From assembly GCA_036794765.1 (NCBI GenBank), contig DAIRGB010000019.1, forward strand, positions 1 through 15,603: 15,603 nucleotides of DNA, given 5' to 3'. Shown one piece after another: positions 1 to 6,483 of the stretch. The notes beneath the pieces are model-generated. The model saw only the letters and a program-made list of their open reading frames with translations, did no database searches and was not told the origin of the DNA. This DNA comes from DAIRGB01 sp036794765 (GTDB lineage Bacteria > Patescibacteriota > JAHJAL01). The translations under genes were made by a program, and so were the position numbers. Positions within the stretch are counted from its first letter, which is position 1, and every line of letters starts with the position of its first letter.

Positions 1-1
1 T

Positions 2-1255
2 TGTCCCACCGGAGATAATCAACAAGCCACTCAAGCTCTAATTTTTGATTCAAAATACGACTCTTATCTAGGCGTTATTGCCTACGTTCGTATCGTCAAC
101 GGCCGGATCAATCGTTCAAATATTATTAATCTTCTTGCTACCCAACACCAAACCGATATTTCCCAACTAGGTTTTCTTAGACCACAATACGAAGAACAAC
201 AACAATTAAACACCGGTGAAATCGGATACATTGCTACTGGTTTAAAAAGCGTGGGCGAGTGTCGTGTCGGTGATACCATCACTACCATCAATAATCCTTC
301 CCAAACTCCTCTCCCCGGATATTCAGAAATTCCACCCAAAGTTTTTGCCGGCATTTATTGCGAAGAAGGAAAAGAATACCAAACCCTCAAAGACGCTGTA
401 GACAAATTGTCACTCAACGACGCTTCTTTTACTTTCCAACCTGAAATGTCCCCCGCTCTCGGACCAGGTTTTCGCTGTGGATTTCTAGGGTTATTGCACA
501 TCGAAATTATCAAAGAAAGACTATCTCGAGAATTTGACCTCAACGTTATCTTAACCACTCCTACCGTCAATTACCAAATCACTCTCAATGACAACACCGA
601 AATCACTATAAAAAACCCGGTCGAACTACCTGATGCCACTAATATTAAAATTATCAAAGAACCCTGGACAAAAACCGAAATTATCACCCCCAATCAATAC
701 ATTGGCTCAATCATTGAAATGACCAAAAAACACCGGGGAAATTATATCAATAATCAATTTCTGGGAGAAAACCGTTCGATGCTTATCTTTGAAATTCCAC
801 TCTCAGAACTCATAACCGACTACTACGACCAATTGAAATCTATTTCTCAAGGTTATGCTTCATTAAACTACGACCTAATCGGATATCGACAAGAAGACCT
901 AATCAAACTCAATATTATCGTCAACGACGACATAATTGAATCTCTATCTCTAATTGTCCACCGGCAAAAAGCTGAATACTTAGGACGTCACATTACAAAA
1001 AAACTGAAAGAGATAATACCTAGGCAACAAATAAAAATTCCAATTCAAGCCGCCATTGGTACAAAAATCATCGCCAGAGAAGACATACCCGCCCTCAAAA
1101 AAGATGTAACCGGCTATCTTTACGGCGGAGACATTTCTCGTAAACGCAAACTTTGGGAAAAGCAGAAAAAAGGAAAAAAACGCATGCAAAAATTTGGCAA
1201 AGTAGAAATTCCTCAGGACGCTTTTATCCAGATTATCAAACGAGACAACGAGTAA
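2..1255 (+). CDS. lepA: Elongation factor 4 (LepA), 5'-truncated
   Basis: This is the C-terminal 417 residues of LepA/EF-4, a translational GTPase that acts on stalled or mistranslocated ribosomes. The reading frame is open from the first base, so the GTPase domain lies upstream of the window. By recalled alignment the first residues match about residue 180 of the roughly 600-residue E. coli protein. Visible in order are domain II (QALIFDSKYDSYLGVIAYVR), the EF-G-like domain (KLSLNDASF, then GFRCGFLGLLHIEIIKERL), the domain V-like part (SQGYASLNYD) and the LepA-specific C-terminal domain (IPRQQ, IQAAIGTKIIAR, YGGDISRKRKLWEKQKKGKK, then the VEIPQDAF ending). The last motif is diagnostic of LepA over EF-G. 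The gene ends in TAA and a terminator follows about 35 bases later. No defect is visible in the part present. Confidence 0.97.
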   Translation, partial: CPTGDNQQATQALIFDSKYDSYLGVIAYVRIVNGRINRSNIINLLATQHQTDISQLGFLRPQYEEQQQLNTGEIGYIATGLKSVGECRVGDTITTINNPSQTPLPGYSEIPPKVFAGIYCEEGKEYQTLKDAVDKLSLNDASFTFQPEMSPALGPGFRCGFLGLLHIEIIKERLSREFDLNVILTTPTVNYQITLNDNTEITIKNPVELPDATNIKIIKEPWTKTEIITPNQYIGSIIEMTKKHRGNYINNQFLGENRSMLIFEIPLSELITDYYDQLKSISQGYASLNYDLIGYRQEDLIKLNIIVNDDIIESLSLIVHRQKAEYLGRHITKKLKEIIPRQQIKIPIQAAIGTKIIAREDIPALKKDVTGYLYGGDISRKRKLWEKQKKGKKRMQKFGKVEIPQDAFIQIIKRDNE

Positions 1256-1284
1256 TTGCAATCAGTATCCTCATCAAAATCACC

Positions 1285-1321
1285 AAAAAAGACCGATTGA
1301 ATAAATCAATTCGGTCTTTTT
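1285..1321. terminator. Bidirectional intrinsic terminator between lepA and the S8 protease gene
   Basis: GACCGATTGA (1291-1300), a short loop and TCAATTCGGTC pair with a one-base bulge. The stem is flanked by an A-run on the left (1285-1290) and a T-run on the right (1316-1321), so it can terminate transcripts from both directions. That fits the convergent genes on either side. Confidence 0.85.
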
Positions 1322-1340
1322 CAAACACATAACCATACTA

Positions 1341-3485
1341 TCAATACACCAAATACTGCAAAAATACTCCTTGATCAGACAACCATTCCTTATTTTCCAC
1401 CAAAGGCCTAAAATATTCAGTAAAAGTACCCAAGTTTTTTGGGAAAACATCAAAACCAAAACGACCTACCTCCCCAGGATTTACCTGTACCTGCTTCAAT
1501 AATATACGATTTGGACCCAACCAAGTACCAGAATCATAAAATGAACTATATCTATCCCTTATTCTATCCGTTCCCAAATGCACAGCATTATTGCCCTCTC
1601 TGTACCAAACCGCCGTACCATTGTTCACAAAATCAAACCAACTGCTGCCTTTCTCATCTTGTTTCAAAGTCAAATAACCCGATTGATCCACCCAGGCCGA
1701 AGAATAAACTTCTTTGTTGGTTACGGTAAAATTCCAAAAAGCACCCAGATCATTTAGCCACTTTTTATTCTCCGCAACCAATCGAAAATATTCATTATAA
1801 GAACCTTCTTGATATGGTGCCACAATTTCAAATTCAAATCTCATAATCTCACCAGGTCTAACACTTTTTTTATTTACCGCCTTGACACGATTGCTAGTTA
1901 ACCACGAATTTTGATCATAAAATCCACTGGACCGATCAAGACTCCTATCCGTCCCAAGGTGAACCGCATTATTCCCTTCTATTTGCCACAAGGCATCACC
2001 GTTATTTTGAAATTCAATCCAAACCTTTCTCTTTTCTCCCGGCTTTAAATACCAATAATTTGATTGTTTGACCCACTTGGCAGTGAAATTGCTGCCAAAA
2101 TCAGCTGAATAATAATCATTATCCAAATCTTCATCATCGTTATTATCAACCGGGGTTGTTTGGTCATCTTCGTCATCCGGTATAGGATCATCTGAATCAT
2201 CATCAGGAACGTAAGACTTTACCGAATCCAAAGCAGCCAGCACATCCAAACGACCATGACCATATCTCTCATCAAAATCACCGGTCATATCAATCACTTT
2301 TTCAGCGGAAGACAATATGGCCGCTTCTATTTCATCTCCTGACAATTTTTTATTTTTTTCCCACAAAAGAACAGCCGCACCAACCACTTGTGGTACAGAC
2401 ATGGAAGTACCATCGTATTTAGCATAAGAATCACCATCTCGGCCGCTTGTTGCTGCCAAGATATCCACCCCGGGAGCCACCAAATCAAGATTCTTTCCCC
2501 GATGTGACATAAAAGAAGAATTTCCCAAAGAAGCAATTTCATCATTGATATCAGTCGCTCCAACCGCAATCACCGAAGGATAATTGGCCGGATAATATAA
2601 AGAATTTACACTTTGGCCACTGCTTTCTGAATTACCGGCCGCCGCAACCAATACTACCCCTTTTTCCTCAGCGTAAACCACTGACTCCCTCATATCTTGT
2701 TGATCAATCATGGCCCCCAAACTCAAATTGATCACTTTGGCGCCATTGTCCACCGCATAATATATAGCCTGAGCAATATCAAACAAACTGGCCGAACCAC
2801 CGGCATTAGCCACCTTTACTGGCATAATACGAGCCTTCCAACAAACCCCGGCCATTCCCTTACTATTATTGGTATTGGCGGCAATTATGGAAGAAACTGC
2901 AGTTCCATGATCATTGTCGTCATCAATATTGCCGGAGGCACTGATAAAATTATATCCATTGTAATCATCCACGAAACCATTATCGTCATCATCAATGTCA
3001 TTATTTGGAACTTCATCTTGATTTACCCAAATTAAATCGGACATATCTTCATGGCGGAAATTTAAACCGGTATCAATCACCGCCACGACCAGATCAGTAG
3101 TCCCCTTGTAGTCATCCCAAACCGTCTCCATTCCAATTTTTTTCAAATTCCACTGCATATCCTCAGAATCAATATAATACGAATCATTTGGACGAGTAGT
3201 CAATATTGTTGCCACACCATCACTTGCCACATTCTCCACTTTTTTCCAATCCCGAGCTTCCATCAATCCGGCTTTTTGATCATCATTTTTTAACAAAACA
3301 TAACCATTTCTACCAACCTTCACCTGATCATAATTCAAATTATTACTAAACAAAAAATCTTCTAGTGACACTCCTTCTTCCAATTTAAATACCAAATCAG
3401 ACCCCTGTAATTCTTCAGCATCAACAGCCCAAGGATAAAATGAAAACAAAAACGCAATTATTAAAAAACATTTTATATGATTCAT
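1341..3485 (-). CDS. Secreted subtilisin-like serine protease (S8) with two C-terminal Ig-like repeats
   Basis: A 714-residue exported protease. Residues 1-23 form a Sec signal peptide (hydrophobic core from about 5, probable cleavage after VDA). Residues 24-110 look like a propeptide. The subtilase domain spans about 112-425 with a complete triad: Asp138 (AVIDTG), His193 (DNDHGTAVSS) and Ser361 (GTSMS), with oxyanion Asn285 (AAAGN). An Asp-rich insert (IDDDDNGFVDD, 164-174) resembles calcium-binding loops of other subtilases. A strongly acidic linker (about 427-457) leads to two repeats of about 120 residues (468-588, 597-714). Both contain GNNAVHLGTDR, a DR-S-FYD stretch, a WL-NR step and a PGE-RF-F strand. 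They resemble by eye the NBR1-type Ig-like domain; this is inference. The same repeat occurs in the protein at 13689-15107. The ATG has no clear Shine-Dalgarno. The protein probably acts outside the cell; substrate unknown. Confidence 0.93.
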   Translation of the reverse strand: MNHIKCFLIIAFLFSFYPWAVDAEELQGSDLVFKLEEGVSLEDFLFSNNLNYDQVKVGRNGYVLLKNDDQKAGLMEARDWKKVENVASDGVATILTTRPNDSYYIDSEDMQWNLKKIGMETVWDDYKGTTDLVVAVIDTGLNFRHEDMSDLIWVNQDEVPNNDIDDDDNGFVDDYNGYNFISASGNIDDDNDHGTAVSSIIAANTNNSKGMAGVCWKARIMPVKVANAGGSASLFDIAQAIYYAVDNGAKVINLSLGAMIDQQDMRESVVYAEEKGVVLVAAAGNSESSGQSVNSLYYPANYPSVIAVGATDINDEIASLGNSSFMSHRGKNLDLVAPGVDILAATSGRDGDSYAKYDGTSMSVPQVVGAAVLLWEKNKKLSGDEIEAAILSSAEKVIDMTGDFDERYGHGRLDVLAALDSVKSYVPDDDSDDPIPDDEDDQTTPVDNNDDEDLDNDYYSADFGSNFTAKWVKQSNYWYLKPGEKRKVWIEFQNNGDALWQIEGNNAVHLGTDRSLDRSSGFYDQNSWLTSNRVKAVNKKSVRPGEIMRFEFEIVAPYQEGSYNEYFRLVAENKKWLNDLGAFWNFTVTNKEVYSSAWVDQSGYLTLKQDEKGSSWFDFVNNGTAVWYREGNNAVHLGTDRIRDRYSSFYDSGTWLGPNRILLKQVQVNPGEVGRFGFDVFPKNLGTFTEYFRPLVENKEWLSDQGVFLQYLVY

Positions 3486-3581
3486 TTTTACAATTTATTC
3501 AAATCAAATTATTACTTATTTTAGTATAAACATTTCTCGTAAAGATAAAAATAACAATATACTCGCAAAAAAAATACCAAC

Positions 3582-3609
3582 AAAAAAACGGTTAATATGT
3601 TATTAACCG
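3582..3609 (-). terminator. Intrinsic terminator of the tRNA-Lys transcript
   Basis: CGGTTAATA (3589-3597), loop TGT, then TATTAACCG (3601-3609) form a perfect 9-bp stem. On the minus strand it is followed at once by seven T (A-run 3582-3588). It lies about 30 bases beyond the 3' end of the tRNA and upstream of the S8 protease gene, so the two are probably separate transcripts. Confidence 0.85.
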
Positions 3610-3640
3610 CTATCAAAAACTATCATTAACTAACCACAAA

Positions 3641-3713
3641 TGGGTGCAGGGGGATTCGAACCTCCGACCTTCTGCTTAAAAGGCAGCTGCTCTACCGACT
3701 GAGCTATGCACCC
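3641..3713 (-). tRNA. tRNA-Lys (anticodon TTT)
   Basis: Read on the minus strand, this 73-base gene folds into a standard cloverleaf. The acceptor is GGGTGCA pairing with TGCACCC, the D arm is GCTC-AGTCGGTA-GAGC, and the anticodon arm is CTGC-CTTTTAA-GCAG with TTT in the loop. The T arm contains GGTTCGAATCC, and the discriminator is A. The three bases after it read TTT, so CCA is not encoded and must be added by the nucleotidyltransferase. A terminator follows, and a GC-rich hairpin lies 7 bases upstream of the 5' end. Confidence 0.97.
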
Positions 3714-3720
3714 TCTCGTC

Positions 3721-3786
3721 GGAGGCGTTCTTAACGTTTCGTGCGAGCCGGAATACCGTCTCTCACTTCACTACCAGAACGCCTCC
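3721..3786. ncRNA. Candidate structured RNA: 66-base GC-rich nested hairpin upstream of tRNA-Lys
   Basis: The outer arms GGAGGCGTTCT (3721-3731) and AGAACGCCTCC (3776-3786) pair perfectly over 11 bp. Read on the minus strand, the interior holds a second stem (GTGAGAG with CTCGCAC, one A-G mismatch, then CGG-TATT-CCG). A roughly 9x9 internal loop (GGTAGTGAA opposite GAAACGTTA) separates the two stems. The segment is clearly more GC-rich than its AT-rich flanks, as expected of a structured RNA. Seven bases separate it from the tRNA, so it could be a leader processed from the tRNA transcript. I do not recognise the family, and a mobile-repeat origin is possible. Confidence 0.45.
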
Positions 3787-3792
3787 TCCTCT

Positions 3793-3822
3793 ACAAAAAA
3801 ATTTCTGCGACAATTTTTTTGT
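3793..3822. repeat. Perfect AT-rich inverted repeat
   Basis: ACAAAAAAATT (3793-3803) and AATTTTTTTGT (3812-3822) are exact reverse complements around an 8-base loop. The repeat sits 6 bases beyond the GC-rich hairpin at 3721-3786. It could be a transcription terminator or a boundary of that element. The rest of the gap up to 3946 shows no gene; a 64-codon plus-strand frame there lacks any supporting feature. Confidence 0.5.
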
Positions 3823-3946
3823 TAGGAAAATTGCTTTTTGAAAAAAATTCAATAACTTCAAACTTAAGCGTTGATATTTGTTACTTATATTTATGCTATC
3901 AAAACACCACTGCTTACCCAAAACAGCGACAATAACATCTTAACAA

Positions 3947-3963
3947 CCAAAACATAGTTTTGG
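3947..3963 (-). terminator. Weak hairpin after the membrane-protein gene
   Basis: CCAAAAC-ATA-GTTTTGG is a perfect 7-bp stem located 11 bases past the stop of the minus-strand gene at 3975-4493. The T-run expected after it is poor (TTGTTAAGATG), so termination is only possible, not clear. Confidence 0.35.
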
Positions 3964-3974
3964 CAAGACAAAAA

Positions 3975-4493
3975 TTATTCTTCGGGCACAATAAAATAAC
4001 TGGAAATAATCATGAGAATAACCGGAAAAATAATCCAAAGTGACTTTTGGGCCATAATCCAAGAAATAATATTGGATTGAGAATTGATATTCGCCTGTAA
4101 TTCAGGAGACAAAAACGAAATAATTGTCGATGCCACAATCAAAGCAAACAAAACACTATACACAAATGACAATATCATCGGATGACTAACTTTAACGTCA
4201 GCCATTGCTTGCGCATGTTCCGCCCTGATCGACAACAACAAGATTAAAGAAACAAACAAAAAAGTTTGTGTCAAAAACAAACTAAATAATCTTCCGGAAA
4301 TACTTTCATTCAACATCACCAAACCCACCTTCTGCATCAAATTGTTAAAACTGGGACCTACAACGGTCACCACCGCCAAAGCAATATAGACATTTATCAA
4401 ACTCAAAATAATTTTATTTCTCTGCAAAATAAAGCCATAGAGTACCGAGACCAGAATACAAAAGACAATAAATATATTCCAACTCATTACCAT
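3975..4493 (-). CDS. Small multi-pass membrane protein of unknown function
   Basis: A 172-residue, very hydrophobic protein with about five likely membrane segments (roughly 4-23, 27-46, 68-89, 105-128, 149-168), short polar loops and no catalytic motif that I can see. The N-terminus (FCILVSVLYGFILQRNK, then a second hydrophobic stretch) resembles the opening of CvpA-type proteins in size and layout, but the similarity is too weak to name it. The ATG at 4493 is supported by one of the best ribosome binding sites in the window (AAAGGAGG, five bases upstream). The gene stands alone on the minus strand, divergent from the Cys-rich gene at 4615, with about 120 bases between them that could hold both promoters. 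Confidence 0.8.
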   Translation of the reverse strand: MVMSWNIFIVFCILVSVLYGFILQRNKIILSLINVYIALAVVTVVGPSFNNLMQKVGLVMLNESISGRLFSLFLTQTFLFVSLILLLSIRAEHAQAMADVKVSHPMILSFVYSVLFALIVASTIISFLSPELQANINSQSNIISWIMAQKSLWIIFPVILMIISSYFIVPEE

Positions 4494-4614
4494 TTTTGCC
4501 TCCTTTAAAACCTATAGATAGCGTAACACTCCCCACACCAATTTTCAAACCATAAATTAGAAAAAAAATTATAAAAAAGTTAAAATAAAAACACGACAAT
4601 AAACCAAATTCAGC

Positions 4615-6378
4615 ATGGAATCAAAAATTTGCTCTCAATGCCAAATCAATTTTTCTATCAACAACGAAGATATTGCTCTTCTGACTAAAATATCACCGGA
4701 AACAAACGGAAAAAAATTTCCAATTCCTCTCCCCTCTCTCTGTCCGCAATGTCGAGAACAACAGCGTCTAGTCTGGCGCAATGAAAGAAAACTATACAAA
4801 AGAAAATGCCATCTTTGCCAAAAAGAAATGGTCTCGATTTATTCACCAGATAAAGACTACAAAGTCTGCTGCGCCAAATGTTTCTGGTCCGACCAATGGG
4901 ACCCGATCAATATTGGTCAAAATTATGATTTTGACCAATCATTTTTCAAACAATTTAATCAACTATTGCACGAAAGCAAACTACTCAGTCTCGTTAGTAC
5001 CAACAATGAAAACAGTGATTTTACAAACCATGAATCCGAAAGCAAAAATTGTTACCTCAATGTCGGCGGACATTACAACGAAAACTGCTATTACAATACC
5101 TACTCTCTTAATGGAAAAAATAACATTGATAACTATTGGATTAGTTATTGCGAAAACTTATACAACTCAGTCAATTGTGCCAAATGCAACAATAGTTCAT
5201 ATTTAAATGATTGCGCCGGTTGTGACAATTGCCATTTTTGCCAAGACTGCCTGGAATGCAAAAATTGCTTTGCCTCAGCCAATCTTTCTCACAAAGAATA
5301 TTACTTTTTCAATCAACCTCTTTCCAAAGACAAATACTTTGAAAAGGTCAATGAATATATGTCCAACTACTCCGGAATAAAAAAATCCATCCTTGAATCA
5401 AAAAATCATCTAAAAAAATTCCGTTATAAATTCGCTGATCTTATTTTTTGTGAAAACTGTACTGGAGATCACTTGAAAAATTGCCGCAATGTCTCCCATG
5501 GATTTTATTTTGATAAATCTGATAATTGCAAAAATATTTCTATCGGATACGAACTCAAAGATTCGATGGATATCAACTCCCTCGGTTGGAGCGAGCTAAA
5601 CTACCAAATCTGTTCGGCTTTCCAAATCCCGCGCAGCATCTTTTGCGCCCATCTAGTCGCCAGTCAAGATTGTCTTTATTCATTTGCCAATTTCAACAGC
5701 CAAAACCTCTTTGGCTGCGTCGGCCTCAATCACAAACAATATTGCATTCTAAACAAACAATACAGCAAAGAAGAATACGAAAAATTAGTCCCACAAATTA
5801 TTAATCATATGGAAAAGACCAACGAATGGGGACAATTTTTTCCCATGAACATTTCCCCATTCGGCTACAATGAAACCGTCGCCATGGAATATTATCCGTT
5901 GACCAAAGACCATGCCAAAAAAATAAATGCCAAATGGCTAGACGAAGATTTTGGAATTAAATACAACGGACCATTCTATGAACCGAAAGACATTTCTATT
6001 TACAACCCCCAAAGTAATCCCAAAGCACAAACAGAAATAGACAATTGCCTAAAAGGTATTTTAAAATGTGAAATTACCGACCGACCCTTCAAAATTCTAC
6101 CTCAAGAACTCGCCCAATATATCGAGAGAAATATCCAAATCCCCCGCCGACATCCCGACCAGCGACACATCGATCGCCTGGCAAAACTTAATCCCAGAAA
6201 ACTTTGGCACAGACAATGCATGTGTGAGGAGAAATTAACAATTAACAATGAACAATTAACTAGAAAGAGCGAGTGTCAACATCAAGGCAGATGCACAAAT
6301 GAATTTGAAACTACTTATGCGCCAGAGCGGACGGAGAAGGTATATTGCGAAAATTGTTATCAGAAATCAGTCTTATAA
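4615..6378 (+). CDS. Cys-rich multi-zinc-ribbon-like protein, uncharacterised family
   Basis: A 587-residue, probably cytoplasmic protein with more than 30 cysteines, many in CxxC pairs: C6/C9, C43/C46, C65/C68, C86/C89 and C578/C581. The centre holds a ladder of seven cysteines exactly three residues apart (200, 203, 206, 209, 212, 215, 218). Two similar segments follow Cys-rich stretches, FFNQPLSKDKYFEKV (231-245) and ILNKQYSKEEYEKLV (378-392), which suggests an internal duplication. I recall uncharacterised CPR proteins with this NKQYSKEEYEK signature; function unknown. The cysteines imply metal binding, probably zinc. The C-terminus (RHPDQRH, LNPRKLW, then FETTYAPERTEKVYCENCYQ) looks conserved. 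Residues 541-549 (LTINNEQLT) are encoded by a short DNA repeat and look inserted. No Shine-Dalgarno precedes the ATG. The gene is monocistronic and convergent with the cluster that ends at 6484. Confidence 0.82.
   Translation: MESKICSQCQINFSINNEDIALLTKISPETNGKKFPIPLPSLCPQCREQQRLVWRNERKLYKRKCHLCQKEMVSIYSPDKDYKVCCAKCFWSDQWDPINIGQNYDFDQSFFKQFNQLLHESKLLSLVSTNNENSDFTNHESESKNCYLNVGGHYNENCYYNTYSLNGKNNIDNYWISYCENLYNSVNCAKCNNSSYLNDCAGCDNCHFCQDCLECKNCFASANLSHKEYYFFNQPLSKDKYFEKVNEYMSNYSGIKKSILESKNHLKKFRYKFADLIFCENCTGDHLKNCRNVSHGFYFDKSDNCKNISIGYELKDSMDINSLGWSELNYQICSAFQIPRSIFCAHLVASQDCLYSFANFNSQNLFGCVGLNHKQYCILNKQYSKEEYEKLVPQIINHMEKTNEWGQFFPMNISPFGYNETVAMEYYPLTKDHAKKINAKWLDEDFGIKYNGPFYEPKDISIYNPQSNPKAQTEIDNCLKGILKCEITDRPFKILPQELAQYIERNIQIPRRHPDQRHIDRLAKLNPRKLWHRQCMCEEKLTINNEQLTRKSECQHQGRCTNEFETTYAPERTEKVYCENCYQKSVL
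6235..6260 (+). repeat. Short repeat inserted in frame in the Cys-rich gene
   Basis: The segment contains the 10-mer AACAATTAAC twice (6237-6246 and 6251-6260) around ATGA. Its translation LTINNEQLT is low in complexity and unlike the Cys-rich surroundings. Words of this type (runs of TTAACAATTAAC) are familiar to me as interspersed repeats in several AT-rich bacterial genomes. The insertion keeps the frame and falls between CMC (535-537) and the following C-x5-C pair (554, 560). Confidence 0.6.
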
Positions 6379-6398
6379 GTTTCAAACACTTTTAAAAT

Positions 6399-6471
6399 CT
6401 TATAAACTCTTACAAACTAAAATTAATAATAGTTTTTAAGAGTTTTAAAGAGTTTGTAAAGGTTTATAAGA
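6399..6471. repeat. Imperfect inverted repeat with internal AAGAGTTT repeats, possible terminator
   Basis: The arms at about 6399-6419 and 6451-6471 pair with two mismatches over 21 bases. The word AAGAGTTT recurs in direct orientation near 6438, 6448 and 6468, and inverted at 6404-6411. The element fills the 105-base gap between the convergent genes ending at 6378 (+) and 6484 (-). It may serve as their shared terminator, although the T-runs are interrupted. It looks like a copy of an AT-rich interspersed repeat rather than a classical terminator. Confidence 0.5.
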
Positions 6472-6483
6472 GTTTTCTTCTCT

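Noticed and set aside
1341..1343. Recoded TGA (Gly) as in Gracilibacteria or SR1
   Set aside because: TGA ends the S8 protease here and dnaJ at 7799-7801 at natural protein ends, and no gene needs an in-frame TGA read as glycine.
3721..3786. The hairpin as the small SRP (4.5S) RNA
   Set aside because: The conserved GGTCAGG and GGAAGGAAGCA parts of the SRP loop are absent.
3741..3935. A 64-codon plus-strand frame after the tRNA region
   Set aside because: It starts inside the GC-rich hairpin, runs through the AT-rich inverted repeat, has no ribosome binding site and encodes no recognisable motif.
4414..4599. A 61-codon minus-strand frame upstream of and overlapping the membrane-protein gene
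   Set aside because: It overlaps the membrane gene in another frame, while that gene has a strong AAAGGAGG site and a coherent membrane profile.
6235..6260. CRISPR-like repeat
   Set aside because: There are only two 10-base copies with a 4-base gap inside a coding frame, with no spacers and no cas genes in the window.
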